Below are positions 8,527-16,565 of a stretch of DNA of 45,986 nt, one piece after another. The position numbers were made by a program, and so were the translations under genes. Source of the stretch: an uncultured Collinsella sp. (lineage in GTDB: Bacteria > Actinomycetota > Coriobacteriia > Coriobacteriales > Coriobacteriaceae); NCBI GenBank assembly GCA_902462065.1, contig CABQAK010000012.1:1-45986 (forward strand), written 5' to 3'. The notes under the pieces are model-generated. The model made no database searches, was not told the origin of the DNA, and worked only from the letters and a program-made list of their open reading frames with translations. Position 1 is the stretch's first letter. Each line of letters begins with the position of its first letter.

Positions 8527-9912
8527 ATGGCTAAAGAACTCGATTTCGACGCAATCAAGGCTGCTGCTGAGTCTCATCGTGCTGATATGACTCGCTTCCT
8601 GCGCGCTATGATCTCTCACCCCTCTGAGTCCTGCGAGGAGGGTGAGGTTGTTGCCTGCATCAAGGCCGAGATGGAGAGCCTTGGCTATGACGAGGTCAAG
8701 GTCGACGGCCTGGGCAACGTCATGGGCTTTATGGGCGAGGGCGACAAGATCATCGCCATCGACTCCCACATCGACACCGTCGGCATCGGCAACATCGAGA
8801 ACTGGGACGCCGATCCCTATGAGGGCTACGAGACCGACGAGATCATCTACGGCCGCGGCGGCTCTGACCAGGAGGGCGGCATGGCTTCCGCTACCTACGC
8901 TGCCAAGATGATGAAGGACATGGGCCTCATCCCCGAGGGTTACAAGATCATGGTCGTCGGCACCGTCCAGGAAGAGGACTGCGACGGCATGTGCTGGCAG
9001 TACATCTACAACAAGGACGGCATTAAGCCCGAGTTCGTCATTTCCACCGAGCCCACCGACGGCGGCATCTATCGCGGTCACCGCGGCCGCATGGAGATCC
9101 GTGTCGACGTTCACGGCACCTCCTGCCACGGCTCCGCTCCCGACCGCGGCGACAACGCCATCTACAAGATGGCCGACATCATCGCCGACGTCCGCGCCCT
9201 CAACAACAACGGCTGCGACGAGTCGACCGACATCAAGGGTCTCGTCAAGATGCTCGACCCCAAGTACAACCCCGAGCACTTCGAGGATGCCCGCTTCCTG
9301 GGCCGCGGCACCTGCACCGTCAGCCAGATCTTCTACACCAGCCCCAGCCGCTGCGCTGTCGCTGACTCCTGCGCCATCTCCATCGACCGTCGCATGACCG
9401 CCGGTGAGACCTGGGAGTCCTGCCTGGACGAGATCCGCAACCTGCCGGCCGCCAAGAAGTACGGCGACGACGTGAAGGTCTCCATGTACATGTACGACCG
9501 TCCGTCCTGGACCGGCGAGGTCTACGAGACTGAGGCTTACTTCCCCACGTGGATCAACAAGGAGACCGCTCCGCACGTCAAGGCCCTCGTCGACGCCCAC
9601 AAGGCCATGTTTGGTGACGAGCGCATCGGCTGCGAGCCCAGCATGGACAAGCGCACCGGTCGCCCGCTGTGCGACAAGTGGACCTTCTCCACGAACTGCG
9701 TCTCCATCCAGGGCCGCTACGGCATCCCCTGCGTGGGCTTTGGCCCGGGTGCCGAGTCTCAGGCTCACGCTCCCAACGAGGTCACCTACAAGGACGACCT
9801 GGTCACCGCTGCCGCCATGTATGTGGCTGCCCTGAACCTCTACGATCCGAGCCAGGCCGATGGCGACGCCACCGTGTTCCGCGCCGGTCTGACCAACAAC
9901 AAGATCGACTAG
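8527..9912 (+). CDS. ygeY: M20-family metallohydrolase (YgeY)
   Basis: A zinc-dependent M20 peptidase/deacylase-type hydrolase, 461 residues. Metal and catalytic residues are visible in order: H81 and D83 in IDSHIDTVG, D114 in GRGGSDQEGG, and E149/E150 in VQEEDCDG, followed by the dimerisation-domain motif GRMEIRVDVHGTSCHGSAP. In the anaerobic urate pathway YgeY is thought to hydrolyse an amide or carbamoyl intermediate upstream of YgeX. It begins 74 bp after ygeX with GAAAGG before the ATG, and a small CGGAG/CTCCG hairpin (8462-8484) sits in the gap. Codon use matches ygeX and ygeW, supporting coexpression. The exact substrate is not shown by the sequence. Confidence 0.93.
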   Translation: MAKELDFDAIKAAAESHRADMTRFLRAMISHPSESCEEGEVVACIKAEMESLGYDEVKVDGLGNVMGFMGEGDKIIAIDSHIDTVGIGNIENWDADPYEGYETDEIIYGRGGSDQEGGMASATYAAKMMKDMGLIPEGYKIMVVGTVQEEDCDGMCWQYIYNKDGIKPEFVISTEPTDGGIYRGHRGRMEIRVDVHGTSCHGSAPDRGDNAIYKMADIIADVRALNNNGCDESTDIKGLVKMLDPKYNPEHFEDARFLGRGTCTVSQIFYTSPSRCAVADSCAISIDRRMTAGETWESCLDEIRNLPAAKKYGDDVKVSMYMYDRPSWTGEVYETEAYFPTWINKETAPHVKALVDAHKAMFGDERIGCEPSMDKRTGRPLCDKWTFSTNCVSIQGRYGIPCVGFGPGAESQAHAPNEVTYKDDLVTAAAMYVAALNLYDPSQADGDATVFRAGLTNNKID

Positions 9913-9934
9913 TCCCATTCCTCGATTTTGTTGA

Positions 9935-9959
9935 GCCGGGGGCCGCTCGTGTCCCCGGC
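9935..9959 (+). other. GC-rich hairpin between ygeY and ygeW
   Basis: GCCGGGG (9935-9941) pairs with CCCCGGC (9953-9959). No T-tract follows, so it is more likely an mRNA 3'-end stabiliser or processing site than a terminator. It lies in the 201-bp ygeY-ygeW gap, where no other gene is visible. Confidence 0.4.
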
Positions 9960-10113
9960 ACCCCCTGTTGACTTGGGGCCCGCGGTCGTTATCTCCCATG
10001 CTTCCTCAACGGTGGCGGGTCCTCGTCATGGTGTTCTGCATGTTCTAGCCACACGCGCATGCCGGAGCACATCTACTCATTGCGATCGTTTCATCTTTAG
10101 AAAGGACATTTCC

Positions 10114-11316
10114 ATGGACGCTAAGTTTACCGAGCTCGTCGAGCAGCTGAACGGCCTCGATTTTAAGGGTATGTACGGCAGCGACTTCCTGCACACTTGG
10201 GACAAGACCACCGATGAGCTCAAGGCTCTCTACATCGTCGCCGACGCCCTGCGCGAGCTGCGCGAGAACAACGTCTCGTCCAAGATCTTCGACTCGGGCC
10301 TGGCCGTCTCCCTGTTCCGCGACAACTCCACCCGTACGCGCTTCTCCTTCTCTAAGGCTGCCAACCTGCTCGGCCTTGAGCTGCAGGACCTGGACGAGAA
10401 GAAGTCCCAGATCGCTCACGGCGAGACCGTCCGCGAGACCGCTACCATGATCTCCTTCATGGCCGACGTCATCGGCATCCGCGATGACATGTACATCGGC
10501 AAGGGCGACGCCTACATGGCCGAGGTCTCCGAGTCTGTCCAGCAGGCCTACGAGGATGGCGTCCTGGATCACCGTCCCACGCTCATCTCCCTGCAGTCCG
10601 ATTCCGACCACCCCACGCAGTCCTCTGCCGACATGCTCTACCTCATCAACGAGTTTGGCGGCCTTGAGAACCTCAAGGGCAAGAAGGTTGCCGTCACCTG
10701 GGCCTATTCGCCCTCTTACGGCAAGCCGCTGTCCTGCCCGCAGTCGCTGATCAGCCTGCTGCCCCGCTTTGGCATGGACGTCACCCTGGCTCACCCCGAG
10801 GGCTATGACCTCATGCCCGAGGTCGTCGAGCGCGCCAAGGGCTATGCCGCCGAGTCCGGCACCACCTTTAAGCAGGCCAACACCATGGCCGAGGCCTTCG
10901 AGGGCGCCGACATCGTGATCCCCAAGAGCTGGGCTCCGTTTGCCGCCATGGAGAAGCGTACCAACCTGTACGCCGAGGGCGATGACGCCGGCATCGCTGC
11001 GCTCGAGAAGGAGCTGCTCGCCCAGAACGCCACCCATCAGGACTGGTGCTCCACGACCGAACTCATGGAGAAGACCGCCAACGGCCAGGACACCATCTTT
11101 ATGCACCCGCTGCCCGCCGACATCTCCGGTGTCTCCTGCGAGCACGGCGAGGTTAACGCCGACGTCTTCGACATGCACCGCGTGGGCATGTACAAGGAGG
11201 CCAGCTACAAGCCGTACGCCATCGCTGCCATGATGTTCCTGCAGAAGGTTGCCGATCCCGCCGCTACCCTCAAGGCCCTCGACGAGCGTAACACCGCCCG
11301 TTGGCTCCAGGCCTAA
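10114..11316 (+). CDS. ygeW: YgeW, ornithine/aspartate carbamoyltransferase-like enzyme
   Basis: A 400-residue member of the aspartate/ornithine carbamoyltransferase family; E. coli YgeW has a similar length. The carbamoyl-phosphate loop STRTR is at residues 72-76, SDHPTQSSADML carries the HPxQ motif, and HPLPADISGVSCEHGEV forms the second-substrate region. The true start is the ATG at 10114, preceded by AAAGGA at 10101; the frame open from 9928 has no supporting ribosome-binding site. In purine degraders YgeW probably works in the direction of carbamoyl-phosphate formation from a ureido intermediate. The carbamate kinase (YqeA) that would harvest this as ATP is not in the window. It is the last gene of the ygeX-ygeY-ygeW run and is followed by a terminator. 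Confidence 0.93.
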   Translation: MDAKFTELVEQLNGLDFKGMYGSDFLHTWDKTTDELKALYIVADALRELRENNVSSKIFDSGLAVSLFRDNSTRTRFSFSKAANLLGLELQDLDEKKSQIAHGETVRETATMISFMADVIGIRDDMYIGKGDAYMAEVSESVQQAYEDGVLDHRPTLISLQSDSDHPTQSSADMLYLINEFGGLENLKGKKVAVTWAYSPSYGKPLSCPQSLISLLPRFGMDVTLAHPEGYDLMPEVVERAKGYAAESGTTFKQANTMAEAFEGADIVIPKSWAPFAAMEKRTNLYAEGDDAGIAALEKELLAQNATHQDWCSTTELMEKTANGQDTIFMHPLPADISGVSCEHGEVNADVFDMHRVGMYKEASYKPYAIAAMMFLQKVADPAATLKALDERNTARWLQA

Positions 11317-11339
11317 AGCCGGGTTGAGGTAAGCCATGT

Positions 11340-11379
11340 AAAGGGGGCGCTCTGCCAACCGGCGGGGTGCCCCTTTTTT
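11340..11379 (+). terminator. Rho-independent terminator after ygeW
   Basis: AAAGGGG (11340-11346) pairs with CCCCTTT (11370-11376), and T-rich sequence continues to 11379. It closes the ygeX-ygeY-ygeW transcription unit 24 bp after the ygeW stop. Confidence 0.8.
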
Positions 11380-11466
11380 ACATCGCGGGCGTGCGGGATA
11401 AGCGCTTTCGATGTGGATGCCCGCGGCGCGAGTTATGGGTACGATGGTTTCAGGGGAGGTATCGCC

Positions 11467-12081
11467 ATGAAACTCGGTTGCGTCATTATGGCTTCGGGCG
11501 AGGGCAAGCGGTTTGGCTCCAACAAGATGCTTGCCGATATCTATGGCGAGCCGCTGATTGTCCGGACCATCGATTCGGTTCCCCGGGGCTTTGACGTCGT
11601 GGTTTCGACGCGTTGGCCCGAGGTCGCTAAGATTTGCGAGGACAAGCATTGCCCGTGTGTGCTGCACAATGGCGAGCTGCGCAGCGAAAGCGTCCGTGCG
11701 GGCCTTTCGTGGGGAGCCGAACGCAACTGGAAAGGTTGCCTCTTTTTGCCGGGCGACCAGCCGCTCGTGAGCGCGGATTCTTTTGAGGCCATGGTTCGCG
11801 CGTTTGACGAGCGTGACCGCAAACATCCGGTGCGCTTGGCGTGCAACGGTGAGCCTTCGAGTCCGGTGCTCTTTCCGGCGGAACTGTTCGATGCGCTCAT
11901 GCGTCTTGAGGGCAAGGACGGCGGCGGTTCGATCCTCAAGGACCGTACCGACGTGGTGCTGGTCGAGGCGCGTGCCTACGAGCTGTGGGACGTCGATACC
12001 GCCAAGGGACAGCAACGCATAACGGAGCATATCGCTGCCTGCTCGTATTTTGATCGCGTGGCCAACAGCATCAATCAATAA
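11467..12081 (+). CDS. mocA: MocA-like molybdenum cofactor nucleotidyltransferase
   Basis: A small (204 residues) MobA/MocA-family nucleotidyltransferase; such enzymes attach CMP or a similar nucleotide to molybdopterin, giving the dinucleotide form used by xanthine-dehydrogenase-type hydroxylases. The N-terminal nucleotide loop reads IMASGEGKRFGSNKML and the metal-binding motif is LFLPGDQPLVS. The ATG at 11467 is chosen because GGGAGG lies 7-8 bases upstream; the frame is open 54 bases further. E. coli mocA (ygfJ) lies in the equivalent cluster, supporting a role in maturing the XdhD enzyme encoded here. Only 9 bp separate it from hyuA, so the two are probably cotranscribed. Confidence 0.87.
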   Translation: MKLGCVIMASGEGKRFGSNKMLADIYGEPLIVRTIDSVPRGFDVVVSTRWPEVAKICEDKHCPCVLHNGELRSESVRAGLSWGAERNWKGCLFLPGDQPLVSADSFEAMVRAFDERDRKHPVRLACNGEPSSPVLFPAELFDALMRLEGKDGGGSILKDRTDVVLVEARAYELWDVDTAKGQQRITEHIAACSYFDRVANSINQ

Positions 12082-12090
12082 GGAGCAATT

Positions 12091-13458
12091 ATGATCATCA
12101 TAAAAAACGGCGCGCTCGTGACGCCACAGGGGCTTCGCCGTGCCGATCTTGCCATGGATGGCGATAAGATCGTGCGGATTGCCGCGGCGATTGAGCCGGC
12201 CGAGGGCGATACCGTCGAGGACGCCGCGGGCTGCTGGGTGTTTCCCGGCTTTATCGACGGCCACACGCACATGCAGTGCTGGACCGGCATGGATTGGACA
12301 GCCGATAGCTTTGAGACCGGCACGCGCGCGGCTGCCTGCGGCGGCACGACGACCATCGTGGACTACGCGACGGCCGATCGCGGCGTGACCATGCCCGATG
12401 CCTTGGCCGAGTGGCATCGCCGCGCCGACGGAACCTGCACGGCCAACTACGCCTTTCATATGGCACTCGCCGAGTGGAACGAGCGCAACCGCGCCGACCT
12501 TTCGGCCATGCGCGAGGCGGGCGTATCGTCGTTCAAGACCTACTTTGCCTACGATCACCTGCGCTTGGACGATGCCGAGACGCTCGAGGTGCTCGAGGAG
12601 CTCAAGCATATTGGCGGCATACTGTGCGTGCATTGCGAGAACGGCACGCTGGTGAATGAGCTGCAGAAGCGCGTGTTTGAGCAGGGTATCCACGGGCCCG
12701 AGGGCCACGCGCTCAGCCGTCCGGACGTGTGCGAGGCCGAGGCAGTGAGCCGTCTGCTATATCTGGCGCACCTGGCCGGCGACGCACCGGTCAACGTGGT
12801 GCACCTTTCGACCAAGCTGGGGCTCGAGGCCATTCGTGCCGCCAAGGCGCGCGGGCAGAAGAATATCTATGTCGAGACCTGCCCTCAGTATCTGATGCTC
12901 GACGATACGTGCTATTTGGAGCAGGGCGAGGACGGCTTTGCGGGCGCCAAATATGTGATGAGCCCGCCGCTGCGCCATGCGGGCGACCGTGCGGCACTGC
13001 GCGAGGCGCTTGTGGCCGGCGAGATCGATACGATCGCCACCGACCACTGCAGCTTTAACCTGCACGGGCAAAAGGACCGCGGGCGCGACGACTTCCGCGC
13101 GATTCCCAACGGCGGACCCGGTGTGGAGCATCGTCCCGTCGCGATCGCTACGAGCTTTGAGGGACAGCTGGGCCCCGAGGACCTCTGCCGCCTGATGAGC
13201 GAGAACCCGGCGCGCGTCTTTGGCATGTATCCGCGCAAGGGCTGTCTTGCCGAGGGTGCCGATGCCGACGTGTGCGTGTGGGATCCCAAGGCGCGCTGGA
13301 CCATTCGCGCGGCGACGCAGCATCAGGCTGTGGACTACACGCCGCTCGAGGGTTTTGAGGCACATGGCCGCGCCAAGGCTGTGTTTGTGAATGGCGTGCT
13401 GGCCGCGCGCGACGGCGAGCCCACCGGAGCCCAACCCGGCCGCTACGTCCCCCGCTAA
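12091..13458 (+). CDS. hyuA: Dihydropyrimidinase/D-hydantoinase-like cyclic amidohydrolase (HyuA)
   Basis: A 455-residue amidohydrolase of the dihydropyrimidinase family, which opens cyclic ureides such as dihydropyrimidines and hydantoins. The binuclear metal site is complete: H58 and H60 in GFIDGHTHM, the carboxylated lysine K149 in SFKTYFAYD, H181 in CVHCENG, H238 in VVHLSTK and D318 in ATDHCSF. E. coli HyuA (YgeZ) acts as a phenylhydantoinase. In the urate-degrading gene set it is expected to open a ring intermediate derived from the purine. AAGGAG precedes the ATG. The gene converges on yqeC, and a long palindrome lies between the two. Confidence 0.92.
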   Translation: MIIIKNGALVTPQGLRRADLAMDGDKIVRIAAAIEPAEGDTVEDAAGCWVFPGFIDGHTHMQCWTGMDWTADSFETGTRAAACGGTTTIVDYATADRGVTMPDALAEWHRRADGTCTANYAFHMALAEWNERNRADLSAMREAGVSSFKTYFAYDHLRLDDAETLEVLEELKHIGGILCVHCENGTLVNELQKRVFEQGIHGPEGHALSRPDVCEAEAVSRLLYLAHLAGDAPVNVVHLSTKLGLEAIRAAKARGQKNIYVETCPQYLMLDDTCYLEQGEDGFAGAKYVMSPPLRHAGDRAALREALVAGEIDTIATDHCSFNLHGQKDRGRDDFRAIPNGGPGVEHRPVAIATSFEGQLGPEDLCRLMSENPARVFGMYPRKGCLAEGADADVCVWDPKARWTIRAATQHQAVDYTPLEGFEAHGRAKAVFVNGVLAARDGEPTGAQPGRYVPR

Positions 13459-13480
13459 CAGGGGGGGGAGTGCCGGACCC

Positions 13481-13558
13481 CTCCGCAGTTGCGGTGAAAT
13501 ACGGACTGTTGGGGCCATTAGGTGGCCAAACAGTCCGTATTTCACCGCAACTGCGGAG
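13481..13558. repeat. Long palindrome A (perfect 30-bp arms)
   Basis: Bases 13481-13510 and 13529-13558 are perfect reverse complements; the 18-bp centre contains a further GGCCA/TGGCC stem. It fills the gap between convergent hyuA and yqeC. There is no T-tract on either side, so it is not a standard terminator. The distal part, AGTTGCGGTGAAATA, is also found in palindrome B (16272-16338), which shows that this is a repeated element and not a chance hairpin. Confidence 0.85.
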
Positions 13559-13569
13559 ACTGGGGCTGG

Positions 13570-14304
13570 CTACTTGAGACTGGTGGCGATGAGGGAGCGG
13601 TTGAGGACTGCCTCGAAGCGATCTGCCATCGTTGGGTCGGCAAGCGTGTCGACTTGGTTGAGCATGATGCGGGCATTGTTGAGGTTCAGCATCCGCAGTT
13701 CGGCATTGAGCACCATGGCGACGCGCTCGGGCGTGGCGATATCGGTGAGCTCGCAGCCGCAACGCTCGCAAAAGAGCTCGGGGCGGTGGGCAACCTCGGC
13801 GACGGGCTTGCCCAGCCCCGAGGCGCCGACGACCCAGACAACGTCTGCCGTGGCGGCGGGAATTACCGGCTCCCAGGCGGCATGCGCCTTGAGCGGGAGT
13901 CGCTTGCTGCCATCTGCCTCGGCCAACACATAGTCATAGCGCTGCGCCAGCTCGTTGAGCGGCTCGGCGGGGGCGGAGAGCTTGCCTGTCTCCGGGTCCA
14001 AAACACCTGCCTGGCAGATGCTTCCGCGGGCAAGTCCCGCGCATGCCTCGCAGGTGCAGCCGGGAACATGCAGGGTCCCCGGCTTCCAAAGCGCGGCGTC
14101 CAGGCGACGGCTCGACCCGTCCCATGGCACGCCGGCGACGGGAAACATGTGCGTGGTGGTGCAGAGGAGCACCCTGTCGCCGGCGCGCATGAGCTCAAGA
14201 CCCAGCGTTTTCAGCAATGTCGACTTGCCGCCACTGCCGATAATTGCGGTAATGCCCGGCTCGATCTTGAGCGCGGAGGCAAGGTTTCCGCTCGTCGTTT
14301 CCAT
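13570..14304 (-). CDS. yqeC: YqeC, selenium-dependent molybdenum hydroxylase accessory protein
   Basis: A 244-residue P-loop protein of the YqeC family, which is tied by genome context to selenium-dependent molybdenum hydroxylases. The P-loop GSGGKST is at residues 23-29, after an N-terminus lacking any signal. CTTTHMFP, LAEADGSKRLPLKAH and VVWVVGASGLGKPV are typical YqeC stretches. A cluster of cysteines (CTCEACAG, and later CERCGC) could bind metal. It is transcribed away from yqeB, with a 102-bp AT-rich spacer between them. Biochemical function is not established for the family. Confidence 0.85.
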   Translation of the reverse strand: METTSGNLASALKIEPGITAIIGSGGKSTLLKTLGLELMRAGDRVLLCTTTHMFPVAGVPWDGSSRRLDAALWKPGTLHVPGCTCEACAGLARGSICQAGVLDPETGKLSAPAEPLNELAQRYDYVLAEADGSKRLPLKAHAAWEPVIPAATADVVWVVGASGLGKPVAEVAHRPELFCERCGCELTDIATPERVAMVLNAELRMLNLNNARIMLNQVDTLADPTMADRFEAVLNRSLIATSLK

Positions 14305-14317
14305 CTGTTCACCGCCG

Positions 14318-14345
14318 TATAATACTGTGATAATAAATAATCATC
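14318..14345. promoter_or_regulatory. AT-rich promoter region between yqeC and yqeB
   Basis: A consensus TATAAT (14318-14323) on the plus strand, with a weak -35 (TCGTTT, 14295-14300) at 17 bp, could drive yqeB. The minus strand of the same patch is also AT-rich (TATTAT) and could drive yqeC. The exact start sites cannot be read from sequence. Confidence 0.45.
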
Positions 14346-14406
14346 AGAGTAGCGGTCGAACCGCTTTTGCTCTGCTCAAACCGTAGCACAGGGAGGTGCC
14401 CCGGGA

Positions 14407-15201
14407 ATGCTCGTTTATGTTCGCGGCGCTGGCGATATCGCCACGGGCGTCGCCGCTCGTTTGGTTCGCGCCGGCGTGTCGGTCGTTATGGCCGATATCG
14501 CGGTTCCCACGTGCATCCGCCGCACAATCAGTTTTTGCGAGGCCATTCGCCTGGGCGAGGTCGAGGTCGAAGGCATTCGCGCTCGCTTGGCACTGACGCC
14601 GGCTGAGGCGCTCGAGATTACCCAAGCGGGGGATGTTGCCGTCGTGGTGGACCCTCAGGCCAAGATGCTTGATGAGCTTAAACCCGCGGCTGTGGTCGAC
14701 GCGATTTTGGCCAAGCGCAACCTGAGCACCACGCGCGACATGGCGCCTGCCGTCATCGCCGTGGGGCCGGGCTTTACCGCGCCGGTCGATTGCGACGCCG
14801 TGGTCGAGACCATGCGCGGGCATTTTCTCGGCCGTGTCATTACCCAAGGTTCGCCGCAGCCCAACACGGGTGTGCCGGGCATTATCGCTGGCTATGGCAA
14901 GGAGCGCGTTATCCACAGCCCCGCCGACGGCGTGTTTCGGTCCGACCGCGCAATCGGCGACATCGTGAGCGCCGGCGACGTGATTGGCTACGCGGGAGAT
15001 ATGCCCATGTGCACGCAGATCGATGGCTGTCTGCGCGGGCTTTTGGCGAACGGCGTGCAGGTGACTGAGGGCTTTAAATGTGCCGATGTCGATCCGCGTG
15101 GCGATGCCAGCTATATCAACTACATTTCGGACAAGGCGACGTCGGTCGGCGGCGGTGTGCTCGAGGCACTCGCTATGCTCACCGATGTCTTTAGAGGATA
15201 G
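14407..15201 (+). CDS. yqeB: YqeB, selenium-dependent molybdenum hydroxylase accessory protein
   Basis: A 264-residue YqeB-family protein with the conserved N-terminal Rossmann-like motif YVRGAGDIATGVAARLVRAG, then IRRTISFCEA and, in the C-terminal half, a biotinyl/lipoyl-like segment (VIHSPADGVFR, GDIVSAGDVIG). YqeB co-occurs with YqeC and XdhC near selenium-dependent molybdenum hydroxylases and is presumed to help make the labile selenium cofactor. GGGAGG lies 10 bases before the ATG. Its stop is 9 bp before the xdhC-like gene, so the two form an operon. Confidence 0.87.
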   Translation: MLVYVRGAGDIATGVAARLVRAGVSVVMADIAVPTCIRRTISFCEAIRLGEVEVEGIRARLALTPAEALEITQAGDVAVVVDPQAKMLDELKPAAVVDAILAKRNLSTTRDMAPAVIAVGPGFTAPVDCDAVVETMRGHFLGRVITQGSPQPNTGVPGIIAGYGKERVIHSPADGVFRSDRAIGDIVSAGDVIGYAGDMPMCTQIDGCLRGLLANGVQVTEGFKCADVDPRGDASYINYISDKATSVGGGVLEALAMLTDVFRG

Positions 15202-15210
15202 AAGGCGGCA

Positions 15211-16254
15211 ATGGAAAAGCTCGATGTGGTGAATGCGGCGCTTGGCGCTCTGAAGGCTGGTAAGACGTGCGAGCTGGTGGTCGTGGCCGGCACGGCAGGG
15301 TCATCGCCGCGCGGCGTGGGCGCCTGGATGGCCGTCTTTGCCGATGACAGCCAAGCGGGTACCATCGGCGGCGGCAAGATCGAGCTCTTTGCGCTGGACG
15401 AGGCGCGCGAGCTGCTGAGCGCGGGACAGTCGCGTCTGGTCCGCTACACCATGGGCGGCGAGAACTCCGATACCGGCATGATTTGCGGCGGAGCCATCTG
15501 CCTGTGCTACCTGCATCTGGATGTATCGCAGGTGCCGTTGTTCCAGAAAATTGCCGACGTCTTGGCGTATCGACGCATCGGCGACTTCGTCATCGACTTT
15601 GAACCGTTTATCGCGAGCGCACTCGAGGGCGATGTGGCCGAGCACCATGGCGATGCATCGCGCCGCACCATTGCGGGCTGCCCCGGGCTTTCGCTGGTGG
15701 AGGAGGGGAGTAGGGTCACCTACACCAACGCAGCCTCCGAGATTCCCGCGGCGCACATTGAGACGCTCTGCCCCGAGGGCCTGACCTATATCTTTGGCTG
15801 CGGCCACGTGGGCGCCGCGACGGCGCGGGTGCTCACGGCGGCGGGCTTTGCCGTTGTAGCGTGCGACGATCGCCCCGGCACGTTGACACCCGAATGGGTG
15901 CCCGGTGTCTACGACCGTCGTCTGGTCGACTACAAGAAACTGAGCGAGCTGTGCCCCATCGGCCCGCGCGACTTGGTGGTCGTGGCCACAGCGGGCCACA
16001 AGTCCGATATCGACGTGGTGATTCAGGCGATGCGCGCCAAGCCCGCCTACCTGGGCTGCTTGGGCTCGCGCCGCAAGACGGCCTTTGTGCGCGCCCGCCT
16101 GGAGCAGGAGGGCTTTACACAGGACCAGATCGACGAGCTGCACCTGCCGATCGGAGTCGCCATCGAGGCCGAGGATCCCGAAGAGATCGCCATCTCCATC
16201 GCCGCCGAGATGATCCACCTGCGCCGCACCAAACTCGTCCCCCGCAAGCGCTAG
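15211..16254 (+). CDS. xdhC: XdhC/CoxI-family molybdenum cofactor insertion chaperone
   Basis: A 347-residue XdhC-type protein. The N-terminal XdhC/CoxI domain contains GTAGSSPRGVGAWMAV and GTIGGGKIE; the C-terminal Rossmann domain contains IFGCGHVGAATARVL, VACDDRPG and YLGCLGSRRKT. XdhC proteins bind the molybdenum cofactor, promote its sulfuration and insert it into xanthine dehydrogenase; a selenium equivalent is plausible here because yqeB is the adjacent operon partner. CGGCGGAG-type conserved cysteines (MICGGAICLCYL) are present. It is the last gene of the purine cluster before the ribosomal protein genes, and a palindrome follows 18 bp after the stop. Confidence 0.88.
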   Translation: MEKLDVVNAALGALKAGKTCELVVVAGTAGSSPRGVGAWMAVFADDSQAGTIGGGKIELFALDEARELLSAGQSRLVRYTMGGENSDTGMICGGAICLCYLHLDVSQVPLFQKIADVLAYRRIGDFVIDFEPFIASALEGDVAEHHGDASRRTIAGCPGLSLVEEGSRVTYTNAASEIPAAHIETLCPEGLTYIFGCGHVGAATARVLTAAGFAVVACDDRPGTLTPEWVPGVYDRRLVDYKKLSELCPIGPRDLVVVATAGHKSDIDVVIQAMRAKPAYLGCLGSRRKTAFVRARLEQEGFTQDQIDELHLPIGVAIEAEDPEEIAISIAAEMIHLRRTKLVPRKR

Positions 16255-16271
16255 TCGCATCCCCATCAATA

Positions 16272-16338
16272 AGTTGCGGTGAAATAGTTCCTAGATAAGC
16301 CTGACGGGCGGTCAACCAGGAACTATTTCACCGCAACT
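16272..16338. repeat. Long palindrome B (perfect 21-bp arms)
   Basis: Bases 16272-16292 and 16318-16338 are perfect reverse complements with a 25-bp centre. The outer 15 bases (AGTTGCGGTGAAATA) are identical to those in palindrome A, while the inner arm and loop differ. It marks the junction between the purine cluster and the ribosomal protein genes. Confidence 0.85.
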
Positions 16339-16399
16339 GCTTGTTGGGACCCATTTGTGCGGGGGAGTTGTGGAGTTGTGCAGGCAGACGAGGTTTTTC

Positions 16400-16505
16400 T
16401 GGAAATACGCTCCCGATGCGCGTATAGTACTGATTGTTTTGTCGGCTCCTGCTGCGTCGAGTCCAAACCGCGAAATGCCATGAGCGGCGCGGATGCAGCC
16501 AGGAG
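16400..16505 (+). promoter_or_regulatory. Candidate promoter and structured leader of rplE operon
   Basis: TATAGT (16423-16428) makes a good -10, with a weak -35 (TGGAAA, 16400-16405) at 17 bp. The predicted leader then holds CTCCTGCTGC (16446-16455), which pairs with GCAGCCAGGAG (16495-16505) with one bulged base around a 39-nt loop. A promoter is needed here because the usual upstream spc genes are absent. The remaining leader up to 16565 has the rplE ribosome-binding site AAGGAG and no gene. Confidence 0.5.
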
Positions 16506-16565
16506 GCACGAGGACAACCCATCGTGGCCACGCCCCGTGCTTAAAACCCCAAGAAGGAGTGAACA

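Noticed and set aside
9928..10113. Extended N-terminus of YgeW from 9928
   Set aside because: The extra 62 residues do not resemble the family, while ATG 10114 has AAAGGA and gives the expected length.
10045..12708. An 887-residue minus-strand frame across ygeW, mocA and hyuA
   Set aside because: It runs opposite three well-supported genes and has no family signature or ribosome-binding site.
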